Below, one piece after another: positions 1 to 8,997 of a stretch of DNA of 60,540 nucleotides. How positions within the stretch are numbered: the stretch's first letter is position 1; every line of letters starts with the position of its first letter. Both the position numbers and the translations under genes were made by a program. The notes under the pieces were generated by a model. That model worked only from the letters and a program-made list of their open reading frames with translations, was not told the DNA's origin and made no database searches. The DNA is from Myxacorys californica WJT36-NPBG1 (GTDB lineage: Bacteria; Cyanobacteriota; Cyanobacteriia; Leptolyngbyales; Leptolyngbyaceae), in contig JAHHHO010000032.1 of NCBI GenBank assembly GCA_019359315.1, forward strand, positions 1-60,540. The letters are read 5' to 3'.

Positions 1-120
1 GAGATTGAACCTTGCTGGTGGGTGTTGAAGCATTGGATGCGGCAACGCTGGGATGAGTTTGGAAACTTTCGTGATTGTGTCGATGCCGCCTTCAGGCATT
101 GTCCTAACGTACTCGCGTAG
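1..120 (+). mobile_element. IS630-family transposase, C-terminal end only (cut by window edge)
   Basis: Frame 1 is open from base 1 to a TAG at 118-120 and gives about 39 residues with the pattern EIEPCWWVLKHWMRQRWDEF followed by a short Cys-Pro tail. That is the usual C-terminus of DDE (IS630-type) transposases common in cyanobacteria. The rest lies outside the window, so whether the element is intact cannot be judged. No clear terminal inverted repeat was recognised in the 180 bases that follow. The copy sits downstream of the CO2-uptake operon on the opposite strand and may mark the boundary of the carbon-concentrating island. Confidence 0.7.
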
Positions 121-190
121 CGCTATAGATCCAACCCTAGAGTTTGGAATGCATGAGCCTGCATTTCAATTGTTCCCTTAGAATAGGGAC

Positions 191-215
191 TGCGATTGGC
201 TCTGCCAAGCTCCAA
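191..215 (+). repeat. Dispersed 25-bp repeat, copy 1
   Basis: This 25-bp stretch is identical to the reverse complement of 8925-8949. A diverged copy starts near 6511. All copies lie in spacers around the carbon-concentrating genes. It could be a small dispersed repeat family; its function is unknown. Confidence 0.6.
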
Positions 216-304
216 AGGATCGGTCGTACCAGAAGCGACGCACTATCCAGGGACAACAATACCCTTATGACAAGAATTTCGTCTGCATCCAGCGACACTG
301 CGCA

Positions 305-1441
305 TTACATTTCACAAACTTGTACATAGGCAATGCGCGAATCCACTAACTTATCCATCCATCCCTCTAAATATTTTCGATTGGCTTTTTGTTCCTGCGG
401 ATCTTCTGTATCCATTGGATGAGGTGCTAACCCTAGAATTGCCGCAGTTGTGACGCAAAACATCGATTTTTGAAAACTTACACAAATCATCACCCGTAAA
501 TCTTCCTCGCCCCGCAACGAACGGCGGTAGAACTGATGCAAATACTCCGGCACATGATGGCGTAAATCTTGCATCAATAGCGTGGGCGGAATTCCCGCTC
601 CGCCGACTGGCAATGGATCGGCATAAAGCACGCCATAGGAGAAGCGTTCGGGTTCTGAAGGGATGGCTCTTGCCTGAGCGTTGTAGGAAACGGTTCCCAT
701 AAAGGGGAATGATTTGAAAAAAACAGCTTCCACATAAGGAACGGCTGTGTCCATCAAGAAGGTTAGCCCTGCTGATTTTGGAAGGATGTCATAGGGTTTA
801 CCGTCGATGTTCACGGTATAGGTAATGGGCAGACTAGCGCTCTTCACCAATCCCTCTTTCACTAAGGCGACAACCTCTGGAATCGACGAAATTTCTCCCG
901 CATCATAGCGATCGCTCAGTTCCGTAAAGATATCGCTCATGACCCGCCAGAATTGGCCCAGCCCACTGTAATACGCCAGCAGCCGAACTTGCTCGATTAG
1001 AAATTCTGGGAATGCTTTAGATAACCCTTGCATCAGCAGATTTCCTTTGAGCTTTGCCCCGATCGCGGCTTGCGCCAAGGCAACAAATTCGGGCGTGTCC
1101 AAGTAGGCGTCTAATCCGCCACCGCCGTGCCAAAGCATTGCCTTCATGCAGTATTCAGCAAACTCGTAATTAAAGCGATCGTGCCACCAATGCTGAAACA
1201 GCTTCTTAGCTGAAACGTCTCCATTAAAATATTTGAAAAACGGAAACAACACTAAAAACTGATGCTCAGCAATGTAGTTAAGATTGTTCGAGTAAGCATC
1301 TAAAACAACAGCATAACTCTTGAGAATGCCAACCACTTCGAGAACGTTTTCCTCCGAATCGGGCAATAGCGCCCCACCAGATTCTAACGTCTCAATGATT
1401 TCAGCCAGTCGGTGCTGCGATCGCGCACGGGTGCTAACCAT
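305..1441 (-). CDS. cupB: CO2 hydration protein CupB/ChpX of the NDH-1 CO2-uptake complex
   Basis: 378 residues matching the cyanobacterial CO2 hydration protein family (ChpX/ChpY, also CupB/CupA). The family binds the NDH-1 arm bearing NdhD3/4 and NdhF3/4 and converts CO2 to bicarbonate using redox-driven proton pumping. Recognisable features are the HDRFNYEFAEYCM block near residues 87-99 and the C-terminal stretch ending VQVCEM. CupB rather than CupA is preferred because the protein is short, lacking the extra N-terminal segment I associate with CupA, and no cupS gene follows. It is the last gene of ndhF4-ndhD4-cupB, 25 bases after ndhD4. AGGAG lies 5 bases before the ATG. The CupA/CupB assignment is an inference; family membership is secure. 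Confidence 0.88.
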   Translation of the reverse strand: MVSTRARSQHRLAEIIETLESGGALLPDSEENVLEVVGILKSYAVVLDAYSNNLNYIAEHQFLVLFPFFKYFNGDVSAKKLFQHWWHDRFNYEFAEYCMKAMLWHGGGGLDAYLDTPEFVALAQAAIGAKLKGNLLMQGLSKAFPEFLIEQVRLLAYYSGLGQFWRVMSDIFTELSDRYDAGEISSIPEVVALVKEGLVKSASLPITYTVNIDGKPYDILPKSAGLTFLMDTAVPYVEAVFFKSFPFMGTVSYNAQARAIPSEPERFSYGVLYADPLPVGGAGIPPTLLMQDLRHHVPEYLHQFYRRSLRGEEDLRVMICVSFQKSMFCVTTAAILGLAPHPMDTEDPQEQKANRKYLEGWMDKLVDSRIAYVQVCEM

Positions 1442-1466
1442 AGCTTCTCCTAAATAAACGGACGAA

Positions 1467-3017
1467 TTAGTTTAGCCGAACGGGTAAAGGATTCTCAGAT
1501 ACTGCTGGCGTGAGCGGTAGATCTACAGTTTTAGGATTGGGTAGATGGGCGGCGACTGTCGTGAAATCGTTGATTACAGCCGTGGTTGTCGTTTCTATCC
1601 AACGCACCATCCAGTTGGGTTGCAGTCCTAAAATTACAATGATCAACGCCAGCCCAAATCCGGGCAAGCGCTCTGACCAACTGACTCGCGGCAAATTTCC
1701 CAACGCATCTGGCAATCGACCAAAAAATACTTTATTGACGAGTAACAGAAAATAGACGGCGGTTAGGCCAGTTCCAACCATTGAGAGCAGCGTTTGCACA
1801 GGAAACACCTCAAAGCTGCCTCGGAAAATCAAAAATTCTGAGATAAAGCCCGTCATGCCCGGAATTCCAGCGCTTGCCATCACCCCAGCTACCATCAAGC
1901 TTCCAATGATCGGCAGTCCGCGTTCTGGTGTCAGCAAACCTTGCAGAATGTTGATATCGCGGGTTCCAGTCGTTTTATAGACGACGCCGACCAACACAAA
2001 CAGCAAACCAGAAATTAAACCGTGGCTCACCATTTGAAAGACGGTTCCCAGCAAACTAATCGGCGTTGCGGCAGCGACGGCTAATAGAATAAATCCCATG
2101 TGCCCGATCGAACTGTAGGCAACCATTTTCTTCATGTCGGTTTGCGCGATCGCGGTGAATGCCCCAAACAGCACGCTCACCACGGCCCACCCTGCCAGCC
2201 AAGGGGCTAATACTGACCACGCTTGTGGGAACAGTTCTAAGCCAAACCGGATCAGTCCGTAAGTTCCCAATTTTAGAAGAACACCTGCCAGTAGCACCGA
2301 AATCGGCGTCGAAGCTTCAACGTGAGCATCGGGCAGCCAAGTGTGAAACGGGAATAGCGGAATCTTAATTCCAAAGCCAATTAAGATTCCTCCCAACAAG
2401 ATAATTTGAGCTGTGAGCGGCAATCCTTGAGACATTAATGGATTGTATTCAAACGTGTTCGAGCCGCTCAGCCAAACCAGCCCCAAGAAGGACATCAGAA
2501 TCAAGATGCCGGAAATCGCCGTGTAGATTAGAAATTTTGTTGCTGCATATCCTCGTCTTGTGCCACCCCAAATTCCGATCAACAAATAAAGCGGAATTAG
2601 TTCTAATTCATAAAACAAGAAAAATAGCAGCAAATTGTGCGCTAAAAAGGCACCTGCTACGGCAGAGTTAATAATTAAAATCAGCAAATAATACAATCGA
2701 GGACGTTGGATGGACGTATCGCTACACCACAGCGCAACGATCGTCAGCAAATTATTCAGAACTACCAACGGCAACGATAGCCCATCAATTCCCAGTCGGT
2801 AGGTCAAGCCTAAAGAGTCCAGCCAAGGGATATCTTCTTGGAACTGGAGGCCAATATCAATGACATCAAATTGATTGGCGATGTACAACGACCAAGCGAA
2901 GACAATGCTGATCGAGGCAATGGCAATTGATCGCAAGCGGCTAGACGATACCGAAGCAGGCAACAACCCGATCACCGCCGCACAAAAGATCGGAATCCAA
3001 ATCAGGGCACTAAGCAT
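1467..3017 (-). CDS. ndhD4: NAD(P)H-quinone oxidoreductase subunit 4 (NdhD4 type)
   Basis: Proton-pumping antiporter-like membrane subunit of the thylakoid NDH-1 complex; about 516 residues with roughly 14 hydrophobic helices. The conserved glutamates lie in FLFYELELIPLYLLIG (around residues 134-149), and the lysine-bearing helix is in QTDMKKMVAYSSIGHMGF. The ATG at 3017 is chosen over an in-frame TTG at 3023 because it has TAGG a few bases upstream and gives the normal NdhD N-terminus. It lies between ndhF4 and cupB with short gaps, so one transcript is likely. Linkage to a CO2 hydration protein marks it as a D3/D4 paralogue of the CO2-uptake complexes rather than the respiratory D1/D2 type; D4 follows from calling the partner CupB. 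Confidence 0.88.
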   Translation of the reverse strand: MLSALIWIPIFCAAVIGLLPASVSSSRLRSIAIASISIVFAWSLYIANQFDVIDIGLQFQEDIPWLDSLGLTYRLGIDGLSLPLVVLNNLLTIVALWCSDTSIQRPRLYYLLILIINSAVAGAFLAHNLLLFFLFYELELIPLYLLIGIWGGTRRGYAATKFLIYTAISGILILMSFLGLVWLSGSNTFEYNPLMSQGLPLTAQIILLGGILIGFGIKIPLFPFHTWLPDAHVEASTPISVLLAGVLLKLGTYGLIRFGLELFPQAWSVLAPWLAGWAVVSVLFGAFTAIAQTDMKKMVAYSSIGHMGFILLAVAAATPISLLGTVFQMVSHGLISGLLFVLVGVVYKTTGTRDINILQGLLTPERGLPIIGSLMVAGVMASAGIPGMTGFISEFLIFRGSFEVFPVQTLLSMVGTGLTAVYFLLLVNKVFFGRLPDALGNLPRVSWSERLPGFGLALIIVILGLQPNWMVRWIETTTTAVINDFTTVAAHLPNPKTVDLPLTPAVSENPLPVRLN

Positions 3018-3053
3018 AGACAACCTAGAGTAGACAGAAATTGAAAGTAGGGT

Positions 3054-4889
3054 TTACCAAAACGATCGGGTTAGGATTGCTCCTAGTAGTGCAACTCCCG
3101 TCAGAATGGTCAGCATATAAGCTTGATACTGACCAGAGACGCTGTACTTCAGACTTTCTCCACTAAAGATCGACGCTAGGCCAACCAGATTGACAAATCC
3201 ATCAATCACATAGCGATCGCACCACGAACTAAAGCGAGAGATCAAACTGACGACCAGAACAACGCTGATCCGGTAGAGCCGATCGATATAGAAGTCATAC
3301 GACAGCATATCCTGCAAAAATCTGAGCGGAGCTTGAACCGGGCGTGTCCACATATGGTTGAGCCTCATCAAAGACCCCACTACACAGCCTGCCAATCCAG
3401 AGCTAACCAGTAATACCACTCCTGGCACATTGACTAAGCCAAACGCTGGCAGTAGCGTTAATTTGTCTAGAATCGCCGGAATCATAAGCGTTAGCACGAT
3501 CAGCGTCACCATCGGGACTGCCATTGTCCAAGGAACCTCTGGAGCGCGGCGAGTTTTAGGTTGGGGTTCCCCTAGAAAGACCAACCGAAAGACTCGTGTG
3601 AGACTAAGTGCTGTGAGTCCATTCACCAACAAAATAACGGTGACCAACCACGGTGCAACCACCCAGAAATCTTCGATGCCTCGCTGAAGCGCCCAGAAGC
3701 CACCCAAGGGAAATAATCCAATTAGCCCCGCCGATCCGACGACAAATGCCCCTGTTGTTGCAGGCATTTTCTTCCATAAGCCGCCCATTTCGGTTAGGTC
3801 TTGGCAAGTTGTCGTCAGGATGATTGAACCAACGCTCATGAATAAGAGAGCTTTTGCGATCGCGTGGGCAAACAGCAAAATCAACGCGAAATCTGTCCAG
3901 CCGACGCCAACCGCAATAAACACCAATCCAAGGTATGCACTGGTAGAGTGGGACAGCGCTCGTTTAATATCAATTTGGGCGAGAGAAACAAGCGATGCTC
4001 CGATCGCCGTCATCGTTCCCAGCGCAATTGTCACGCCTGAAGCAATTGGCGATAATACAATAATGGGTTGAAGCTTGATCAGCACGAATGCGCCGCATCC
4101 GACCACAACAGAATTTCGTAGAATCGAAGCGGGATTAGGCCCCTCCATTGCTTCATCGAGCCATAGGTGCAATGGAAACTGAGCGCATTTTCCGGTTGGT
4201 CCGGCAATCAGCGACAATCCAATCAAGGCGGCGATGAGAGGAGTCGGCTGAGCGGTTTCTGCCCACTGGTATAAATCCGAAAAATTAAGACTGCCCGAAT
4301 ACGTAGACAGCGCAACAACGCCCATTAGCAGTAGGATATCTCCCACACGCTTCGTTAGGAAAGCGTCTCGGGCTGCCGTTACAACCAAGGGCTGTGCGTA
4401 CCAAAATCCAACCAGCAAATATGTGGAGAGCGTCAACAGCTCCAGCAGAGCGTAGGTGAGCAGCAGTGAGTCACTTAACGCAATTCCACACATTGCCGCT
4501 TCAAAAAATCCCATCAGCGCAAAAAATCGAGCTAGTGCCCAGTCTTTTTCCATATATCCCAGAGCATATACCTGAGCTAGCAGGCTTAATCCTGTCACTA
4601 GTTCCATCGCGCCTACACTAATGGACGAAAGCTCCAGTGCAAACGAGAGGTCTAGCCCAGCTGCTTGAAACCACTGAATCTGGAGATACTGTGGCGGCTG
4701 TCCCCAAACCGCATTAAACAGAAGTGTCCCGTGAATAAGCGCAATCGCGGTAGTCAAAATATTTAAATAAGCAGCGGGTCGGGGTCCTGTTCTGCGAATT
4801 AGCCCAACTGCCCATGGCAGAGTCAAAATCGCGGCTAGAAGCCCATAACAGGGAACCCACCAACTTGTATTAATGAGGAACTGATGCAA
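3054..4889 (-). CDS. ndhF4: NAD(P)H-quinone oxidoreductase subunit 5 (NdhF4 type)
   Basis: Distal proton-pumping subunit of a CO2-uptake NDH-1 complex, 611 residues and strongly hydrophobic along its length. The N-terminus with WWVPCY, the KRVGDILLLMGV block and the core TGKCAQFPLHLWLDEAMEGP identify an NdhF of the F3/F4 branch. The start is a TTG at 4889 with GGAGG five to six bases upstream; no ATG fits the family N-terminus as well. It is the first gene of a minus-strand operon followed by ndhD4 and cupB and is transcribed away from the ccm operon. F4 (constitutive CO2 uptake in model strains) is inferred from the missing cupS. Confidence 0.87.
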   Translation of the reverse strand: MHQFLINTSWWVPCYGLLAAILTLPWAVGLIRRTGPRPAAYLNILTTAIALIHGTLLFNAVWGQPPQYLQIQWFQAAGLDLSFALELSSISVGAMELVTGLSLLAQVYALGYMEKDWALARFFALMGFFEAAMCGIALSDSLLLTYALLELLTLSTYLLVGFWYAQPLVVTAARDAFLTKRVGDILLLMGVVALSTYSGSLNFSDLYQWAETAQPTPLIAALIGLSLIAGPTGKCAQFPLHLWLDEAMEGPNPASILRNSVVVGCGAFVLIKLQPIIVLSPIASGVTIALGTMTAIGASLVSLAQIDIKRALSHSTSAYLGLVFIAVGVGWTDFALILLFAHAIAKALLFMSVGSIILTTTCQDLTEMGGLWKKMPATTGAFVVGSAGLIGLFPLGGFWALQRGIEDFWVVAPWLVTVILLVNGLTALSLTRVFRLVFLGEPQPKTRRAPEVPWTMAVPMVTLIVLTLMIPAILDKLTLLPAFGLVNVPGVVLLVSSGLAGCVVGSLMRLNHMWTRPVQAPLRFLQDMLSYDFYIDRLYRISVVLVVSLISRFSSWCDRYVIDGFVNLVGLASIFSGESLKYSVSGQYQAYMLTILTGVALLGAILTRSFW

Positions 4890-5459
4890 TGAAGCCTCCC
4901 CTTGCCCTAACTAAATAAAACTGCCAAAACCATTCCCCAAGCTCAAGCGAGACCTCAGGGAGATAACTTACTGGTGTTATGACTATCGAGAAGTTACCAA
5001 CAAATTTTGTTTGAATTTCTTAAGATTCAGCTTACCGTCTAATTTGAGCAAATGTAAAACTCGCGAGATAGATAGCTCCTATCGTAGCAAGAAGTAAATG
5101 TTTATATATAAATGTAACTTATGATTGAAAAAGATGTTGATTTACAAAATGAAAAACTGCACCCTATCAGGTGTTTAATCGGTCAGCGCTTCTTCATTAC
5201 TGCCGAATGATCCCGTCTACTCTGGGAACGGGTAACAAACGGATCAGTAGGAAACAATAGCGCGATCGCGCTTTCATCAGACTCCCTTATTGGTCAAATT
5301 TGCAAGTATCATTGAACTTTATATTGTCAAGTGTGAACGTCGGTCTTATTCTTAATAGAGAAGGTAGAGATAGCTTAACAAACCTTTACATCATGGGCGA
5401 TCCCGTTGAAATAGCAACGTGGGTTGGTATGATTAGTTTCACTTATCAGGAGATTTCCG
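4890..5459. promoter_or_regulatory. Divergent promoter region between CO2-uptake and carboxysome operons
   Basis: This 570-bp AT-rich spacer separates the start of ndhF4 from the start of ccmK2 and must hold both promoters. It includes a TATATATAAATG stretch near 5102 and one HIP1 site near 5263. No convincing CcmR or CmpR box was identified by eye. An ORF of 61 codons near 5300 starts with TTG, runs into ccmK2 out of frame and is not credible. Confidence 0.6.
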
Positions 5460-5768
5460 ATGCCCATTGCTGTGGGAATGGTTGAGACGCGGGGGTTCCC
5501 GTGTGTCGTGGAAGCGGCAGACGCGATGGTAAAAGCCGCTCGCGTTACGCTGGTGGGTTACGAAAAGATTGGGAGCGGTCGCGTCACGGTGATCATTCGA
5601 GGTGACGTATCTGAAGTTCAGGCGTCTTTGTCGGCTGCGATGGAAGCGGTCAAGCGAGTTAACGGCGGCGAAACAGTGTCAACTCACATCATCGCGCGTC
5701 CCCACGAGAACCTAGAATACGTATTGCCGATTCGATATACCGAAGCGGTCGAGCAGTTCCGTAGTTAA
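5460..5768 (+). CDS. ccmK2: Carboxysome shell hexamer protein CcmK (CcmK2 type)
   Basis: Single BMC-domain protein of 102 residues forming the hexameric tiles of the beta-carboxysome shell. The N-terminus [13 protein letters not shown], the block [20 protein letters not shown] and the segment [19 protein letters not shown] are typical of CcmK1/K2. The short C-terminus after the last helix fits CcmK2 better than CcmK1, as does its first position in a K2-K1-L-M-N cluster. AGGAG at 5448-5452 precedes the ATG by 7 bases. It is the first gene of the ccm operon and probably the most expressed. Confidence 0.95.
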   Translation: MPIAVGMVETRGFPCVVEAADAMVKAARVTLVGYEKIGSGRVTVIIRGDVSEVQASLSAAMEAVKRVNGGETVSTHIIARPHENLEYVLPIRYTEAVEQFRS

Positions 5769-5847
5769 ATGGCTAGTAGCAGTTAGCGACTAGCAGTTCG
5801 TTTAATTTCAAGATCATCTTTTACAGATTGGAAGGGAGAATTTCACA

Positions 5848-6189
5848 ATGGCTATTGCAGTTGGCATGATCGAGACTCTAGGATTTCCTGCCGTGGTAGA
5901 AGCGGCGGACGCGATGGTAAAAGCCGCTCGCGTAACCTTGGTCGGTTATGAAAAGATTGGAAGCGGTCGCGTCACGGTGATCGTTCGGGGCGACGTGTCT
6001 GAAGTACAGGCATCGGTTGCAGCTGGCATCGAGAACGTAAAGCGCGTTAACGGCGGACAAGTCTTGTCTACACACATCATTGCTCGCCCTCACGAGAACC
6101 TAGAGTACGTTCTACCTATTCGCTACACGGAAGCTGTTGAGCCGTTCCGTGAGAGCGTCAGCGGAATTCGCCCTCTTAACCGTCCGTAA
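5848..6189 (+). CDS. ccmK1: Carboxysome shell hexamer protein CcmK (CcmK1 type)
   Basis: 113-residue BMC-domain paralogue of the gene just upstream, nearly identical over the first 98 residues but with a longer tail ([12 protein letters not shown]), as in CcmK1. It forms flat hexamers in the carboxysome shell with a central pore for bicarbonate and RuBP. AAGGGAG lies shortly before the ATG. The two paralogues are also similar at DNA level, consistent with tandem duplication. It is followed after 6 bases by ccmL, implying coupled expression. Confidence 0.95.
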   Translation: MAIAVGMIETLGFPAVVEAADAMVKAARVTLVGYEKIGSGRVTVIVRGDVSEVQASVAAGIENVKRVNGGQVLSTHIIARPHENLEYVLPIRYTEAVEPFRESVSGIRPLNRP

Positions 6190-6195
6190 CGCCTG

Positions 6196-6495
6196 ATGCA
6201 AATTGCGAAAGTTCGCGGAACCGTTGTGAGTACGCAGAAGGAGCCGAGTTTAAGAGGAGTCAAGTTTCTACTGGTGCAACTCTTAGACGATGCGGGAGAG
6301 CCACTTCCGGTTTATGAAGTAGCGGCTGACAATGTTGGCGCAGGCATTGATGAATGGGTTCTAGTCAGTCGGGGCAGTGCTGCCCGTCAGGTTCCTGGTA
6401 GTGAAAGTCGCCCCGTTGATGCGGCGGTGATTGGCATTATCGACACGGTGAGCGTGGATAATCGCTCGTTGTACAACAAGGGAACGCAGTACTAG
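6196..6495 (+). CDS. ccmL: Carboxysome shell vertex protein CcmL
   Basis: 99-residue EutN/CcmL-family protein that forms pentamers capping the twelve vertices of the carboxysome shell. The start MQIAKVRGTVVSTQKEPSL, the central LVQLLD and the segment AADNVGAGIDEWVLVSRGSA are family hallmarks, and the length is standard. It begins 6 bases after ccmK1 and shares its transcript. A spacer of about 300 bases then separates it from ccmM. Confidence 0.95.
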   Translation: MQIAKVRGTVVSTQKEPSLRGVKFLLVQLLDDAGEPLPVYEVAADNVGAGIDEWVLVSRGSAARQVPGSESRPVDAAVIGIIDTVSVDNRSLYNKGTQY

Positions 6496-6593
6496 AAACC
6501 CTTCGTCATGTGCGATTGGTTCTGCCAGGTTCTATAGCGATCGCGACAGAAGGCTAGTCCGCAATTTCTGATTCGCTCCTTTGGTCATTTATG

Positions 6594-6639
6594 CATCGGA
6601 GCGATTTGTCAAACCTAGGGTGATGAGTGCGCTCCGATG
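6594..6639. other. Hairpin in the ccmL-ccmM spacer
   Basis: A perfect 10-bp inverted repeat (arms 6594-6603 and 6630-6639, core ATCGGAGCG) encloses a 26-base loop. It sits in the 297-bp gap between ccmL and ccmM. No T-run follows, so a full terminator is unlikely; it could lower read-through or protect the upstream message so that shell proteins exceed CcmM. This role is inference. Confidence 0.45.
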
Positions 6640-6792
6640 ATGAATCGAGGGCGAGAAATAGCTTTCTGACCTTCAGGTTGATTTGGGAGTTGCGCCTTCG
6701 GTATTGCGCCTTGCGCTAACCGCTTCGTTTTCTGCGTAATCGTTTCTCTGCGGGAAATACAGTGCATTAGGCTTCAGTTAGGAGATCTTGTT

Positions 6793-8901
6793 ATGGCAGC
6801 CCGGAATGCGGCTCCGCCTACGCCTTCGCGCAGTTTAGCCGAGCCGAAAATTGATGAGACAGCTTACGTTCATTCGTTTTCTAACATTATTGGCGATGTG
6901 CGAATTGGCGCAAATGTCCTGATCGCGCCCGGAACTTCAATTCGAGCCGATCAGGGGAATCCGTTTCATATTGGTCAACACACCAATGTGCAAGACGGGG
7001 TGTTGATTCGTGGTTTAGAGCAGGGCAGAGTGATCGGAGATGATGACCATTCCTACTCGGTTTGGATTGGAAATCACACCTCGATCGCTCATATGGCATT
7101 AGTTTACGGACCTGCCTATATTGGCGATCAATGTTTCATCGGCTTTCGTTCGACTATTTTTAATGCGCGGGTAGGCGATGGGTGCGTGGTGATGATGCAC
7201 GTCCTGATTCAGGATGTGGAAGTGCCGTCTGGCAAGCTTGTGCCGTCAGGGGCGATCATTACAACTCAAGAGCAAGCGGACCGATTGCCGGATGTTCGCG
7301 ATCGCGATCGCGCGTTTGCTGCCCATGTGGGAGGCATCAATCAAGTGTCGAGACTGCAAGACAATCTCCCTTCGGGAGTGCAGGGCAAGCTCCCTTCGGA
7401 ATCGGGCTATTACTGCGCCGAAACTACGAATGGCACTAGCCCGATCAACGAAAAAAAATCAACTAGTACACAGCAAACCACTGCCTCCAGTAGTGCTACC
7501 AATGGATCAACTATGAACGGCGAAATTATTAACCATGTTCGGCAATTGCTGGCGCAGGGCTACCGGATCGGGACAGAACACGCCGATCAGCGTCAGTTTC
7601 GAACTAGCTCTTGGAAAAGTTGCGCGACAATTCAGACCAACAATGAGTCTGCGGTTTTGGCAGAATTACAATCTTGTCTGGCAGAACACGGAGGCGAGTA
7701 TGTCCGCTTAATTGGCATCGATCCAAAAGTGAAGCGACGGGTTCTTGAAACCATTATTCAGCGTCCGGGTGAAGCCCCTGCCAAGCTTTCGTCTAACGGC
7801 GGATCGTACTCCTCCCAGTCTTACAAGAATTCCACGGTCACTCGGCCTCCGTTGTACACGCCTGATAACAGCCATCGCGGCGGACTTGATCCGGCGATCG
7901 CGGCTCAAGTGCGGCAAGTGTTAGCGAAAGGCGGACGGATTGGTATGGAACACGCGGATGAGCGTCGCTTCCAGACGTCTTCCTGGAAAAGCTGCACCCC
8001 GATTAGCGCCACAAACGAATCGGCGGTGATTGCTGGACTGCAAGCGTGCATGGCGGAACACCAGGGTGAGTATGTCCGTTTGATCGGCATTGATCCGAAA
8101 GTGAAGCGCCGAATTTTAGAAGCGATTATTCAACGCCCCGGTAACAAGCAGGTGACGCAGCACACAAAGGCATCCTCATCCGGAGGAGGCGCTGATTATG
8201 GTAGATCTCACGGCGGCAATGCTTCTGGTGGCGCCGCTCTTGGGGGTGGTATCGCTGAGCAAGTGAATCATCTGGTGGCTCAAGGCGCTACGATTGGTTT
8301 GGAATACGCAGATGAACGTCACTTTAGAGCCAGTTCTTGGCAAACCGCTCCAGTGATGCGTGGCAATTCAGCGGCTCAGGTGATGAACGCCCTGAACTCG
8401 TTCCTAGCAGAACATCAGAAACACTACGTTCGGCTTGTCGGCATTGATCCAAAAGCGAAAAAGCGGGTGGCGGAAACGATTATTCAGCGTCCGGGTAAGC
8501 CTGCCTCTGCTAACGGGGCATCTTCTGGCTCAGCTTCTAGCTACAGTGGATCTAACCGCAGCCAGTCTCACCACAGCCAATCAAGCTATGGAGCGTCCTC
8601 AGGGCATCAGAATAGTTCCTCGAATGGCAGTGGTCGCTTGAACTCAGATGCGGTGAATCAAATCCGTCAATTCGTCAATCAAGGCTACCGGATCGGCTTA
8701 GAATATGCCGATCAGCGTCGTTATAAGACGAGTTCTTGGCAGACGGCAGCTAGTGTTCAGGCGCATCGAGATTCAGATGCGATCGCGAAGATTGAATCAA
8801 CATTAGCGCAGCACCCTGGCGAGTATGTCCGCATCATTGGCATCGACCCGAACAGCAAACGGCGGGTGGCGGAAGTGCTGATTCAGCAACCCAAGAAGTG
8901 A
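6793..8901 (+). CDS. ccmM: Carboxysome scaffold protein CcmM with four Rubisco small-subunit-like repeats
   Basis: 702 residues. Residues 15-180 are a left-handed beta-helix gamma-carbonic-anhydrase domain that recruits CcmN and other core proteins. Four SSU-like modules follow near 243-326, 367-450, 487-568 and 618-700, joined by Ser/Gly/Asn-rich linkers; these bind Rubisco and condense it. Modules 1 and 2 each keep a cysteine pair 18 residues apart (277/295 and 401/419); modules 3 and 4 lack it. Compared with archaeal Cam, the zinc histidines appear as Arg73, His100 and Tyr105, while Arg51, Asn65 and Gln67 are kept, so the anhydrase is probably inactive. GGAG precedes the ATG by 8 bases. 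A short form may start at Met241. Confidence 0.95.
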   Translation: MAARNAAPPTPSRSLAEPKIDETAYVHSFSNIIGDVRIGANVLIAPGTSIRADQGNPFHIGQHTNVQDGVLIRGLEQGRVIGDDDHSYSVWIGNHTSIAHMALVYGPAYIGDQCFIGFRSTIFNARVGDGCVVMMHVLIQDVEVPSGKLVPSGAIITTQEQADRLPDVRDRDRAFAAHVGGINQVSRLQDNLPSGVQGKLPSESGYYCAETTNGTSPINEKKSTSTQQTTASSSATNGSTMNGEIINHVRQLLAQGYRIGTEHADQRQFRTSSWKSCATIQTNNESAVLAELQSCLAEHGGEYVRLIGIDPKVKRRVLETIIQRPGEAPAKLSSNGGSYSSQSYKNSTVTRPPLYTPDNSHRGGLDPAIAAQVRQVLAKGGRIGMEHADERRFQTSSWKSCTPISATNESAVIAGLQACMAEHQGEYVRLIGIDPKVKRRILEAIIQRPGNKQVTQHTKASSSGGGADYGRSHGGNASGGAALGGGIAEQVNHLVAQGATIGLEYADERHFRASSWQTAPVMRGNSAAQVMNALNSFLAEHQKHYVRLVGIDPKAKKRVAETIIQRPGKPASANGASSGSASSYSGSNRSQSHHSQSSYGASSGHQNSSSNGSGRLNSDAVNQIRQFVNQGYRIGLEYADQRRYKTSSWQTAASVQAHRDSDAIAKIESTLAQHPGEYVRIIGIDPNSKRRVAEVLIQQPKK
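7513..7515 (+). other. Possible internal translation start for short CcmM isoform
   Basis: In-frame ATG (codon 241) immediately before the first SSU-like module. GGA at 7504-7506 gives a weak ribosome-binding site 6 bases upstream. In Synechococcus elongatus a short CcmM (M35) arises from an internal start at the equivalent place. The predicted product here is 462 residues with all four modules and no beta-helix domain. Confidence 0.45.
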
Positions 8902-8924
8902 GGTTTAAGTTTGGGTTTTGGAGC

Positions 8925-8949
8925 TTGGAGCTTGGCAGAGCCAATCGCA
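8925..8949 (-). repeat. Dispersed 25-bp repeat, copy 2
   Basis: On the minus strand this is identical over 25 bases to 191-215. It lies in the 96-bp gap between ccmM and ccmN. A related, diverged copy near 6511-6534 lies after ccmL on the plus strand. Confidence 0.6.
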
Positions 8950-8997
8950 ACTCTAGAATCTGAACTTAAACTTCCGAACTCCAAAATGGTGTAATTT

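Noticed and set aside
305-1441. CupA (low-CO2-inducible) identity for the CO2 hydration protein
   Set aside because: Protein is short and there is no cupS downstream, so CupB is preferred, though not proven without phylogeny.
5300-5485. 61-codon ORF upstream of ccmK2
   Set aside because: Starts with TTG without a ribosome site and overlaps the true ccmK2 start in another frame.
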